Shown piece by piece: positions 25,514 to 33,174 of a stretch of 43,031 bases of DNA. Position numbers and translations under genes: made by a program. Location: positions 1 through 43,031 of the forward strand of contig VGQL01000005.1 in assembly GCA_016882415.1 (NCBI GenBank), given 5' to 3'. A model generated the notes under the pieces. It did no database searches. It saw nothing but the letters and a program-made list of their open reading frames with translations, and was not told where the DNA came from. Numbering within the stretch: position 1 is the first letter of the stretch; the number at the start of each line of letters is the position of its first letter. Source of the DNA: Cyanobacteria bacterium M_DeepCast_200m_mx_001 (lineage in GTDB: Bacteria > Cyanobacteriota > Cyanobacteriia > PCC-6307 > Cyanobiaceae).

Positions 25514-26362
25514 TCACCCCCGCAGGCTGCGGTTGAGCTTGCCGCTCACCAACCCCTCCAGGTCCACGCTCACGGCGTTGAACCCTTGCTCCAGAAAGGC
25601 GCCCACCAGGGCGCTGCGCTGGGCCGGATCGACCCAGCGCTGCAGGGCGCCGGAGAGCTGATCGGCCGGCAGCTCGATGCGGGCCGCATCCCCCTGGCTG
25701 CGCACCCTCACCTGCGGCCAGCCCTGTTGCCGCAGCCAGGCTTCGGCGGCCGCCACCCGCTGCAGCCGGGAGGCGCTGATCGGTTCGCCGTAGGGGAAGC
25801 GCGAGGCCAGGCAGGGCTGGGCGGGTTTATCCCACCAGGGGAACCCCAGGGCCCGCGAGAGGGCCCGCACCCCGGCCTTGTCGATGCCCAGCTCCGCCAG
25901 GGGGGAGTGCACCCCGGCCTCCTGGGCCGCCGCGATGCCCGGGCGGTGGTCCCCCAGGTCGTCCTGGTTGACCCCATCCAGCACCACCGCCTGCGGTTGC
26001 TCCTTCCGCAACGCCGTCAGCAGCCGGTGCAGTTCCCGCTTGCAGGCGTAACAGCGCTGGCTGGGGTTGCTGCTGTAGGCCGGGTCGTCCAGCTCGGCGG
26101 TGGCGATCTCCCGGTGGCGCAGGCCGATCCACTGGGCCTGCAGCTGGGCCTCCTGCCGCAGGTGGGGCGCCAGGGCCGGCGACACCCCGGTGACCGCCAG
26201 GGCCCGCTCCCCCAGCTGCTCCGCGGCGATCGCCGCCACCAGGGTGCTGTCCACGCCGCCGGAGTAGGCCACCAGTGCCGAGGGCAGGGCCGCCAACCGG
26301 CTGCGCAGCTGCTCCAGTTGCTGCGCCTGGCCGGGGCTCAACGGTTCGAGCGGGCGGAACAT
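25514..26362 (-). CDS. larE: LarE-like ATP-dependent sulfur transferase
   Basis: 282 aa from MFRPLEPLSPGQ. It is a PP-loop ATPase (VAYSGGVDSTLVAAIA) of the LarE family, which adenylates a substrate carboxylate and donates sulfur, in lactobacilli from its own cysteine, to build the nickel-pincer cofactor of lactate racemase. The cysteine-bearing motif QPCLASRFPYGEPIS is present, as are RCYACKREL and DGVNQDDLGDHRPG. No larA, larB or larC is in this window, so the physiological substrate in this organism is open. The 707-aa ORF of the track runs on through sequence antisense to the adenosyltransferase gene and is rejected. Alternative ATG at 26422. Confidence 0.85.
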   Translation of the reverse strand: MFRPLEPLSPGQAQQLEQLRSRLAALPSALVAYSGGVDSTLVAAIAAEQLGERALAVTGVSPALAPHLRQEAQLQAQWIGLRHREIATAELDDPAYSSNPSQRCYACKRELHRLLTALRKEQPQAVVLDGVNQDDLGDHRPGIAAAQEAGVHSPLAELGIDKAGVRALSRALGFPWWDKPAQPCLASRFPYGEPISASRLQRVAAAEAWLRQQGWPQVRVRSQGDAARIELPADQLSGALQRWVDPAQRSALVGAFLEQGFNAVSVDLEGLVSGKLNRSLRG

Positions 26363-26443
26363 GGCGCGGGCCAGGCCACGGGCTGAGGGGTTTGATCCTG
26401 GCAGGGCCAGCGCCGTTAGCATCGGTTCCCACCGACCTGCTCC

Positions 26444-27682
26444 ATGGGCCCCAGCACCCAGTCGCCGCAAAACCAGGCGCAGCGGGGCCAGACCCAGCGG
26501 GCCCAGACCCAGCAGGGCACCGGCCGTGGCATCGGCATCCGCACGGCCGCCGGCGCCAACGAGCGCAGCCATGGCCAACTGCACGTCTACGACGGCGAAG
26601 GCAAGGGCAAGAGCCAGGCGGCCCTGGGGGTGGTGCTGCGCACCATCGGCCTCGGCATCTGCGAGCAGAAACAGACCCGCGTGCTGCTGCTGCGCTTCCT
26701 CAAGGGGCCCGGCCGCTCCTACGACGAGGACGCCGCCATCGAGGCGCTGCAGCAGGGCTTCCCCCACCTGATCGACCAGGTGCGCACCGGCCGCGGCGAC
26801 TTCTTCAGCGCCGATCAGGTGACCCGCATCGACATCCAGGAGGCCCAGCGGGGCTGGACCATCGCCAAGGGGGCCCTCGCCAGCGACCTCTATTCCGTGG
26901 TGGTGCTCGATGAGCTCAACCCGGTGCTCGACCTCGGCCTGCTGGACCTGGAGGAGGTGGTGCGCACCCTGGCGGCCAAACCGCCGGGCATGGAGGTGAT
27001 CGTCACCGGCCGGGGTGCCCCCCGGCCCCTGGTGCAGATCGCCGATCTCCACTCCGAAATGCGGGCCCACCGCCGCCAGGATCGCCTCCAGGGTGTGGAT
27101 CTGCCGGAGGCCGACCTGGCCAGCGCCGGCCTCGATGGCATCGAGGTGTACACCGGGGAAGGCAAGGGCAAATCCACCAGCGCCCTCGGCAAGGCCCTGC
27201 AGGCCATCGGCCGCGGCATCTCCCAGGACAAGAGCCACCGGGTGCTGATCCTGCAGTGGCTCAAGGGGGGTAACGGCTACACCGAGGACGCGGCCATCGC
27301 CGCCCTGCGGGAGAGCTACCCCCACCTGGTGGATCACCTGCGCTCCGGCCGCGATGCCATCGTCTGGCGCGGCCAGCAGCAGCCCATCGATTACGTGGAG
27401 GCGGAGCGCGCCTGGGAAATCGCCCGCGCCGCCATCTCCAGCGGCCTCTACAAAACGGTGATCCTCGATGAGATCAACCCCACCGTCGACCTGGAGCTCC
27501 TCCCGGTGGAGCCGATCGTGCAGACCCTGCTGCGCAAGCCGGCGGAAACCGAAGTGATCCTCACCGGCCGCTGCAAGCACCCTCCGGCCTACTTCGATCT
27601 GGCCAGCGTGCACTCGGAGATGGTGTGCCACAAGCACTACGCCGAGCGCGGCGTTGATCTCAAGCGCGGCGTGGATTACTGA
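26444..27682 (+). CDS. tandem-domain corrinoid adenosyltransferase (CobA/CobO type)
   Basis: 412 aa made of two copies of the CobA/CobO/BtuR P-loop domain. Copy 1 (about 45-215) has GQLHVYDGEGKGKSQAALG, LLLRFLKGPG, VVVLDELNPVLDL and VIVTGRGAP. Copy 2 (about 230-400) has GIEVYTGEGKGKSTSALG, LILQWLKGGNGYTED, TVILDEINPTVDL, VILTGRCKHPP and the C-terminal VCHKHYAERGV. These enzymes transfer adenosyl from ATP to Co(I) corrinoids in cobamide synthesis. Both Walker A loops look intact; single-domain CobA/CobO is about 200 aa. The first ~45 residues are a Gln-rich low-complexity leader. It is divergent from larE across 81 bp. Confidence 0.88.
   Translation: MGPSTQSPQNQAQRGQTQRAQTQQGTGRGIGIRTAAGANERSHGQLHVYDGEGKGKSQAALGVVLRTIGLGICEQKQTRVLLLRFLKGPGRSYDEDAAIEALQQGFPHLIDQVRTGRGDFFSADQVTRIDIQEAQRGWTIAKGALASDLYSVVVLDELNPVLDLGLLDLEEVVRTLAAKPPGMEVIVTGRGAPRPLVQIADLHSEMRAHRRQDRLQGVDLPEADLASAGLDGIEVYTGEGKGKSTSALGKALQAIGRGISQDKSHRVLILQWLKGGNGYTEDAAIAALRESYPHLVDHLRSGRDAIVWRGQQQPIDYVEAERAWEIARAAISSGLYKTVILDEINPTVDLELLPVEPIVQTLLRKPAETEVILTGRCKHPPAYFDLASVHSEMVCHKHYAERGVDLKRGVDY
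26481..26518 (+). repeat. short tandem repeat in the adenosyltransferase leader
   Basis: Two near-identical copies of CAGCGGG(G)CCAGACC in frame encode the Gln/Thr/Arg-rich leader (QRGQTQRAQTQQ). It is low-complexity coding DNA, probably variable in length between strains. Confidence 0.5.
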
Positions 27683-27709
27683 GCCGGCGGGTCAGCCCCC
27701 GGCGGATTG

Positions 27710-28882
27710 TCAGTAACGGGGCACGCTGGGGTCCACCTCCTGGCTCCAGGCGTCGATGCCGCCGGCCACGTTGATCCCCTCGATGCCATGGCGCTTGAGG
27801 GCAATCAGCGCCTTGGCGCTGCGGCCCCCGAGCTTGCAGTGGGCGTAGAGGGTTTTACCGGCGGCCAGCTCGCGCACTCGCTCCACGGCGGTGCCGTTCT
27901 CGATCTGATCCAAGGGAATCAGGGTGGCGCCAGGGATCACGGCGATGTCCGCCTCGGGGGGGTTGCGCACATCGATCAGCACCAGGCCGGAGCGGTCGCC
28001 GTCGAGCAGCTGCTTGAGCTGCCCCACGCTGATGCTGTCCACGGCGCCGGCCTCCTCCTGGCCGGGGGCGCTGCCGCCCACACCGCAGAACTCCTGGTAG
28101 TCGATCAGCTTGTCGATCACGGGCCGCTCCGGGTTGGGCCGGAGCTTGAGCTCGCGGAACTTCATCCCCAGGGCATCGAACAGCAGCAGGCGGCCGCTGA
28201 GGGTGGTGCCGATGCCGGTGATGATCTTCACCGCTTCGGTGGCCTGGATCACGCCGATGATGCCGGGCAGCACCCCCACCACGCCCCCTTCGGCGCAGGA
28301 GGGCACCATGCCCGGCGGCGGCGGCTCGGGGAACAGGTCGCGGTAGTTGGGGCTTTCGGCATCCAGGTTGAACACCGTGGCCTGGCCCTCAAAGCGGAAG
28401 ATCGAGCCGTACACGTTGGGTTTGCCCAGCAGCACGCAGGCGTCGTTCACCAGGTAGCGGGTGGGGAAGTTGTCGGTGCCGTCGCAGACGATGTCGTACG
28501 GCCGGATGATCTCCAGGGCGTTCTCGCTGGTGAGCGCCGTTTCGTAGAGGTCCACCTGGCAGTGGGGGTTGATCTCCAGGATCCGGGCCTTGGCGGATTC
28601 GATCTTGGGTTTGCCCACCCAGCTGGTGCCGTGGATCACCTGCCGCTGCAGGTTGGAGTGATCCACCACGTCGAAATCGACGATGCCGATGCGCCCCACG
28701 CCGGCGGCCGCCAGGTAGAGCAGCAGCGGCGAGCCCAGGCCGCCGGTGCCCACGCACAGCACGGAGGAGGCCTTGAGCCGCTTCTGCCCCTCCATGCCCA
28801 CCTCCGGCAGGATCAGGTGGCGGGCAAAACGGGCCACCTCATCGGGGCTGAGCTCGATGCCAGTGGTGTCGGGGGGAAGCAT
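27710..28882 (-). CDS. moeB: MoeB/ThiF-type E1-like adenylyltransferase with C-terminal rhodanese domain
   Basis: 390 aa from MLPPDTTGIELSPDEVARFARHLILPEVG. The E1-like domain has VLCVGTGGLGSPLLLYLAAAG (nucleotide site), DFDVVDHSNLQRQVIH, CDGTDNFPTRYLVND and PSCAEGGVVGVLPG. It adenylates the C-terminus of a ubiquitin-like sulfur carrier (MoaD/ThiS). From about residue 280 a rhodanese domain follows with the active cysteine in LYAHCKLGGRSAKAL, supplying persulfide sulfur. The first zinc CxxC of E. coli MoeB is replaced (NYRDLFPEPPPPGM). The gene is 29 bp downstream of a JAMM peptidase, a common pairing for sulfur-carrier processing. The 584-aa ORF of the track includes non-coding upstream frame. 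Confidence 0.93.
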   Translation of the reverse strand: MLPPDTTGIELSPDEVARFARHLILPEVGMEGQKRLKASSVLCVGTGGLGSPLLLYLAAAGVGRIGIVDFDVVDHSNLQRQVIHGTSWVGKPKIESAKARILEINPHCQVDLYETALTSENALEIIRPYDIVCDGTDNFPTRYLVNDACVLLGKPNVYGSIFRFEGQATVFNLDAESPNYRDLFPEPPPPGMVPSCAEGGVVGVLPGIIGVIQATEAVKIITGIGTTLSGRLLLFDALGMKFRELKLRPNPERPVIDKLIDYQEFCGVGGSAPGQEEAGAVDSISVGQLKQLLDGDRSGLVLIDVRNPPEADIAVIPGATLIPLDQIENGTAVERVRELAAGKTLYAHCKLGGRSAKALIALKRHGIEGINVAGGIDAWSQEVDPSVPRY

Positions 28883-28911
28883 GGAAGCGGGGCGCAGGGC
28901 GAACCGGCTCC

Positions 28912-29403
28912 CTACTCTCCCAAATCCCCGGCCAGGGGCTCCAGCGGCAGGGGCAGGGGCAGGGGCTCCGGGGCGGCGGCCCCCTCCGGCCCGGGCGGTT
29001 CCGGCAGCCACCAGGCCCGCAGGGGCTCGGCCTCGGCCGCCAGCCCACTGCGGATCAGCATCAAGGTGGGCCCCAGGCAGAGCTCCCGGTCGCTGCGGGA
29101 GGGAATGGCCGCGCTGCTGGGGTGGCTGTGGGCGGCCCCCAGCACCTGCAGGCCCCGCTCGCGCACCCACCGCTGGGCCAGCAGCTGCTCGCGGGGGTCG
29201 AGCTGGAAGTGCCGATCCCGCTCGGCGGCCGGTTCCCAGCGGTTGCAGCAGGGCCAGATTGCCTGCACCAGCAGGGCCGGGCCGCGGCGGCTGCCGAGCA
29301 CCAGGGCGCAGCCTTCCTGGGGCCTGGTGGCCAGCACGGTGCGCTCCAGAACGATCAGGCAATGCCCACTGAGGAGCACGCGCTCTGGCGTTGATGCACC
29401 CAC
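28912..29403 (-). CDS. JAMM (M67, Mov34/MPN) metallopeptidase
   Basis: 163 aa. The JAMM zinc motif is present: an upstream Glu in RPQEGCALVLG and then GAAHSHPSSAAIPSRSDREL, the HxHPS...PSxxD pattern. Bacterial members cleave after the Gly-Gly of ubiquitin-like sulfur carriers or of carrier-peptide adducts. The last ~35 residues are a Pro/Leu/Glu low-complexity tail encoded partly by a GGGGCA repeat. It stands directly upstream of MoeB-rhodanese on the same strand and probably forms an operon with it. The start overlaps the far upstream in-frame ATG of the divergent CAAD gene, which argues for the shorter start of that gene. Confidence 0.85.
   Translation of the reverse strand: MGASTPERVLLSGHCLIVLERTVLATRPQEGCALVLGSRRGPALLVQAIWPCCNRWEPAAERDRHFQLDPREQLLAQRWVRERGLQVLGAAHSHPSSAAIPSRSDRELCLGPTLMLIRSGLAAEAEPLRAWWLPEPPGPEGAAAPEPLPLPLPLEPLAGDLGE
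28943..28966. repeat. GGGGCA microsatellite in the JAMM gene tail
   Basis: Three successive copies of a six-base unit (GGCAGG/GGGGCA) encode the PLPLPLPL stretch at the C-terminus of the JAMM protein. It is prone to length change. Confidence 0.6.
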
Positions 29404-29447
29404 ACCGATACCTTATGCCGAAGTCAACCCGGCCGATGCCCACCCTG

Positions 29448-29813
29448 ATGACCGACGAGACCACCGATCTGAAGGATCAGGCCAGCAGCGGCGGCGACGA
29501 GGCCGGCGCCAGCTTCACCGAGCGCTACAGCGAAGTGCTCACCAAGGTGAATGAAACCCTCGACAAGGTCGACTGGGGCCAGATGGGCCGCATCGGCAAG
29601 GGTGTGGGTGTGCTGGTGGTGGTGATCGTGGCCCAGGTGCTGATCAAGGGGGTGATCGACACCATCAACCTGCTGCCCGTGGTGCCCGGCCTGCTGGAGC
29701 TGCTCGGGCTGGTGGTGGTGGGCCAGTGGAGCTGGCAGAACCTCACCACCAGCGAGAAGCGCTCGGCGGTGATCACCAAGGTGCAGACCCTGCGCAAGGA
29801 GTACCTGGGCTGA
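29448..29813 (+). CDS. CAAD / CURT1-like thylakoid membrane protein
   Basis: 121 aa from MTDETTDLK. An acidic N-terminus with an amphipathic helix (ERYSEVLTKVNETLDKVDW) is followed by two membrane helices (GVGVLVVVIVAQVLIKGVIDTI and LLPVVPGLLELLGLVVVGQWSW) joined by a short turn, and a C-terminal helix TSEKRSAVITKVQTLRKEYLG. This is the CAAD/CURT1 fold; such proteins oligomerise in thylakoid membranes and induce curvature, and the same domain is attached to some cyanobacterial aminoacyl-tRNA synthetases. Earlier in-frame ATGs at 29391 and 29436 exist; the first overlaps the JAMM gene start. Confidence 0.85.
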   Translation: MTDETTDLKDQASSGGDEAGASFTERYSEVLTKVNETLDKVDWGQMGRIGKGVGVLVVVIVAQVLIKGVIDTINLLPVVPGLLELLGLVVVGQWSWQNLTTSEKRSAVITKVQTLRKEYLG

Positions 29814-29837
29814 GCCCCGGGAACCCCTGCGGCGGCC

Positions 29838-30758
29838 TCAGGCCGTGAGCTCCAGTAGGTGGCTGATGCTGGCCTGCGCCTGCCGCCAGTAGCCACCGCC
29901 GAACAGGTTGGCGTGGTTGAGCTGGTGGTACAGGTTGTAGAGCTCCACCCGCTGCCGGTGCCCCTGTGGCAGAGGCCAGGTGGCGTTGTAGCCCGCGAAA
30001 AAGCTCGCGGGGAATCCGCCGAACAGCTGGGCCATGGCCAGATCCACCTCCCGGTCGCCCCGGTAGACCGCCGGATCAAACACGGCGCCGCCGCCCCCCT
30101 GCAGCAGGGAGGCATTGCCACTCCACAGGTCGCCGTGCACCAGGCAGGGCTCGGGCCGATGGGTCCCCAGCCAAGTGGGCAAGCGCTCCAGCAGGGTGTC
30201 GGCCCCGGGCAGTTGGTGGCCTGAGGCGGCGGCCCACTGCAGCTGGGGGGCGAGGCGCCGCTGCTGGAAGAAGTCGGCCCAGCGGCTCATCCAGCCATTG
30301 GGCTGGGGCGCCGAGCCGATGAAGTTGTCGCGCCCCCAGCCAAAGCCTGGGCCCGACTGGTTCAGGCTGCCGCGGTGCAGCGCGGCCAGCTGGGCCCCCA
30401 GCTGCCACCAGGCGTGTTCATGGCTGCCGCCGCCGCCCTGGCCCGACTCGAGCTGCAGCCACTCCAGCACCAGCACCGCTTCCCCTGCGGCCTCCCCCAC
30501 CGCCAGGGGCTGGGGGATCCGCAGCTCCGCAGCGGCCTGGTGCAGCGCGGCCAGCCCATCGGCCTCCGCCTCCAGCACCGGCAGCAGCGCCGCCCGGTTG
30601 GTTTTGGCGAACAACCGCCGCCCATCCGCCAGCTGCAGCTCCCAGGCGCGGTGGATGCAGCCGCCACCCACCGGCCGCTGCCCCTGGAGCTTCACCCCCA
30701 GCTGGTGCTGCAGCCAGATCGCCAGGGTCACGCGTTGGGGAAGACGCGCTGCCAGCAT
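29838..30758 (-). CDS. fructosamine kinase family protein
   Basis: 306 aa from MLAARLPQRVTLA. An aminoglycoside-phosphotransferase-like kinase fold: GGGCIHRAWELQLADGRRLFAKTN (glycine loop and ATP lysine), EAEADGLAALHQA, LVLEWLQL, FGWGRDNFIGSAPQPNGW, the catalytic loop PCLVHGDLWSGNASL and metal-binding AVFDPAVYRGDREVDLAM. Fructosamine and ribulosamine 3-kinases repair glycated proteins. The HGDLWSGN and FDPAVYxGxREVDLAM motifs are diagnostic. The ORF extends upstream antisense to crtD; ATG 30758 is preferred because the divergent gene starts 20 bp away. Confidence 0.9.
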   Translation of the reverse strand: MLAARLPQRVTLAIWLQHQLGVKLQGQRPVGGGCIHRAWELQLADGRRLFAKTNRAALLPVLEAEADGLAALHQAAAELRIPQPLAVGEAAGEAVLVLEWLQLESGQGGGGSHEHAWWQLGAQLAALHRGSLNQSGPGFGWGRDNFIGSAPQPNGWMSRWADFFQQRRLAPQLQWAAASGHQLPGADTLLERLPTWLGTHRPEPCLVHGDLWSGNASLLQGGGGAVFDPAVYRGDREVDLAMAQLFGGFPASFFAGYNATWPLPQGHRQRVELYNLYHQLNHANLFGGGYWRQAQASISHLLELTA

Positions 30759-30777
30759 GCCGCCAGACAGGGGCGCC

Positions 30778-32313
30778 ATGGCGGAGCGTTGCGATGTGGC
30801 GGTGCTGGGGGGCGGCATCGCCGGCCTGACGGCGGCGGCCCTGCTGGCGACGGAGGGTCTGGAGGTGGTGCTGCTGGAGGCCCACAGCCAGAGCGGCGGC
30901 TGCGCCGGCACCTTCCGGCGCGGGCCCTACACCTTCGATGTGGGTGCCACCCAGGTGGCCGGCTTTGAGCCCGGCGGCATCCACCGGCGCCTGATGGACC
31001 ACTTCGCGCTGGCCTTGCCCGGGGCCAGCCCCCTGGATCCCGGCTGCAGCGTGTGGCTGGCCGGGGAGACGGCACCGATTCAGCTGTGGCGCGATCCCCA
31101 GCGCTGGGCGGCGGAGCGGCGGCGCCAGTTCCCCGGCAGCGAGCCGTTCTGGGCCCTCTGCGCCCAGCTGCACCGCAGCAGCTGGGCCTTCGCCGGCCGC
31201 GATCCGGTGCTGCCCCCCCGCAACCCCTGGGACTGGCGCCAGCTGCTGGCGGCCCTCGACCCCGGGGTGATCGCCAGCGGCCTGTTCACCGCCGCCAGCG
31301 TGGCCGATCTGCTGGCCCTGTGCGGCTGCGGCGGCGATGGCCGCCTGCGCCGTTTCCTTGATCTGCAGCTGCGGCTCTATTCCCAGGAGCCCGCCGCCGG
31401 CACCGCCGCCCTCTACGGCGCCACCGTGTTGGCCATGGCCCAGGAGCCCCTGGGCCTCTGGCATCTGCAGGGCTCCATGCAGACCCTGAGCGCCTGCTTG
31501 GAGCAGGCCCTGGCCCAGGCCGGCGGCCAGCTGCGGCTGCGCCATCGGGTGCAGCGGCTGCGGCGTGGGGGGGATGGTTGGCTGGTGCAGGGCACGGGTC
31601 CGGCCCAGAAGCCCTTCCAGTTGCAGGCGGACCAGCTGGTGTGCAGCCTGCCGCCGCAGCTGCTGCCGGAGTTGCTGGCGGAGCCGCTGCCCCGCGGCTA
31701 CGGCCAGCGCCTAGAGCGTTTCCCGGACCCCTCCGGTGCACTGGTGCTCTATGGGGCGGTGGAGCGGGACCGTCTCCCGGCCGGGTTGGGGCTCCATGCC
31801 CAGCTGGAGTGGGACGACCCGGGCAGCCTGTTCGTGTCCCTCAGCGCCGAGGGGGACGGCCGCGCCCCGGTGGGCCAGGCCACGGTGATCGCCAGTGTGT
31901 TCACCCCGGCCCGGCCCTGGTTTGGCCTAGAGGAATCCGCTTACCAGCGGCGCAAACAGCGGGCCCTCGAGGGGATGCAGGCGGGATTGCGGCAGCTGTT
32001 GGGGTTGGCCCCCGCCGACTACCGCCACGTGGAGCTCGCCACCCCCCGGGGCTTCGCCGGCTGGACCGGCCGCCCCTATGGGTTTGTGGGGGGGCTGGGC
32101 CAGCACCCCAGCCGCTTCGGACCCTTCGGCCTGGCCAGCCGCACGCCTTTACCGGGCCTGTGGCTGTGCGGCGATGCCATTCACCCCGGTGAGGGCACCG
32201 CCGGGGTGAGCCTCTCGGCCTTCACCGCCTGCCGTCAGCTGCGGGCCGCCCAGGGGGCGGAGCTGCGCCTGCGCCCTGCAGAAACTCGGGCCGCCGCTGC
32301 TGGCAGCGGCTGA
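30778..32313 (+). CDS. crtD: carotenoid C-3',4' desaturase (CrtD-like)
   Basis: 511 aa FAD-dependent amine-oxidase-fold desaturase. The N-terminal dinucleotide motif is VAVLGGGIAGLTAAALLATEGLEVVLLEA, then SGGCAGTFRRGPYTFDVGATQVAG; the C-terminal FAD motif is GLWLCGDAIHPGEGTAGVSLSA. Length and the FDVGATQVAGFEPGGIHRR region point to the cyanobacterial C-3',4' desaturase that acts in myxoxanthophyll-type carotenoid synthesis rather than to phytoene desaturase or CrtISO. That substrate call is moderate. Start ATG 30778 replaces the longer track start antisense to the kinase gene. The 3' end overlaps tyrA by 92 bp. Confidence 0.85.
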   Translation: MAERCDVAVLGGGIAGLTAAALLATEGLEVVLLEAHSQSGGCAGTFRRGPYTFDVGATQVAGFEPGGIHRRLMDHFALALPGASPLDPGCSVWLAGETAPIQLWRDPQRWAAERRRQFPGSEPFWALCAQLHRSSWAFAGRDPVLPPRNPWDWRQLLAALDPGVIASGLFTAASVADLLALCGCGGDGRLRRFLDLQLRLYSQEPAAGTAALYGATVLAMAQEPLGLWHLQGSMQTLSACLEQALAQAGGQLRLRHRVQRLRRGGDGWLVQGTGPAQKPFQLQADQLVCSLPPQLLPELLAEPLPRGYGQRLERFPDPSGALVLYGAVERDRLPAGLGLHAQLEWDDPGSLFVSLSAEGDGRAPVGQATVIASVFTPARPWFGLEESAYQRRKQRALEGMQAGLRQLLGLAPADYRHVELATPRGFAGWTGRPYGFVGGLGQHPSRFGPFGLASRTPLPGLWLCGDAIHPGEGTAGVSLSAFTACRQLRAAQGAELRLRPAETRAAAAGSG

Positions 32314-33133
32314 GGCGCCCCTCCAGCTCCCCCCAGTGCTCCTGCTGCACCAGCTGCTCGAGCCCCTCCAGCTGCCGGCGGTACTGGCCCAGGGCCGCCA
32401 GCACCGCCTCCCGGTTGCTGCGGGCCATCAGGGTGCCCAGGGCCGGGTTGCCGCCGCCGATGCGGCTGGTGTCGGCGAAGCCGCTGGAGGCCAGTTGCCG
32501 GGCCAGCTCGGCGGTGCCCCCATCCGCTTCCCCGGCGGCCGCCTCCAGCAGCGCCGCGCTCACCAGCACGGGCATGTGGGAGATCAACGCCACCGCCCGG
32601 TCGTGTTGCTGCGCCCCGCAACAGAGCCAGTGGGCCCCCACCAGCTCCGCCAACTGCCGCACCTGCTCGAGGGCATCGGGATCGGTGTCTGAGGCCGGGG
32701 TGGCCACCCAGGGGCGCCCGGCAAACAGCCCGCTGATGCCCGCCTCCACCCCCGCCTCCGCGGTGCCGGCCATCGGATGGCTGGCCACAAAGCGGCCATG
32801 CCAATGGCGCCAGCGCTCCAGCACCGGCGCTTTCACCGAGCCCACATCGGTGATCACCGCCCCCGCCGGCAGCGCTGCCCGGAGCTCCGGGGGGGGATCC
32901 AGCAGCCGATCCAGGGGCAGGGCCAGCACGATCAGCCCGCAGGGCTCCAGCACCGCCGGGTCGGTGTCCACCCGGTCGGCCAGGCCCCGCTCGCGGGCCC
33001 GTTCGGCCGTGCTGGGCCGGTGCACCAGGGCCCGCACCTCCAGGCCCTGTTGGCGCAGGTCGAGCCCCAGGGAGCCGCCGATCAATCCGAGGCCCACGAT
33101 CCCCACGGGGCGATCGCGCCAGCTGGTGGTCAT
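32222..33133 (-). CDS. tyrA: prephenate/arogenate dehydrogenase
   Basis: 303 aa. TyrA oxidatively decarboxylates arogenate or prephenate on the way to tyrosine; cyanobacterial enzymes are typically NADP-dependent arogenate dehydrogenases, inferred here from lineage only. Motifs: VGIVGLGLIGGSLGLDLRQ (Rossmann), LIVLALPLDRL, VITDVGSVKAPV, FVASHPMAGTAEAGVEAG, RPWVATP, HDRAVALISHMPVLVSAAL and GFADTSRIGGGNPALGTLM. There is no ACT domain. The last ~30 codons, Pro/Ala/Arg-rich, overlap the end of crtD on the other strand. Confidence 0.95.
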   Translation of the reverse strand: MTTSWRDRPVGIVGLGLIGGSLGLDLRQQGLEVRALVHRPSTAERARERGLADRVDTDPAVLEPCGLIVLALPLDRLLDPPPELRAALPAGAVITDVGSVKAPVLERWRHWHGRFVASHPMAGTAEAGVEAGISGLFAGRPWVATPASDTDPDALEQVRQLAELVGAHWLCCGAQQHDRAVALISHMPVLVSAALLEAAAGEADGGTAELARQLASSGFADTSRIGGGNPALGTLMARSNREAVLAALGQYRRQLEGLEQLVQQEHWGELEGRLSRCQQRRPEFLQGAGAAPPPGRPAADGRR

Positions 33134-33174
33134 GGCTGAACAGTGCGCTGGAGCCAGCTTCCTACGATTCGCGG

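Noticed and set aside
25514-27637. 707-aa minus-strand ORF as one fusion protein containing LarE
   Set aside because: Only the last 282 residues are LarE; the upstream part is antisense to the tandem adenosyltransferase gene.
27710-29464. 584-aa extension of MoeB
   Set aside because: The first ~190 residues are Arg/Pro/Gly-rich and overlap the JAMM gene in another frame; MoeB begins at MLPPDTTG.
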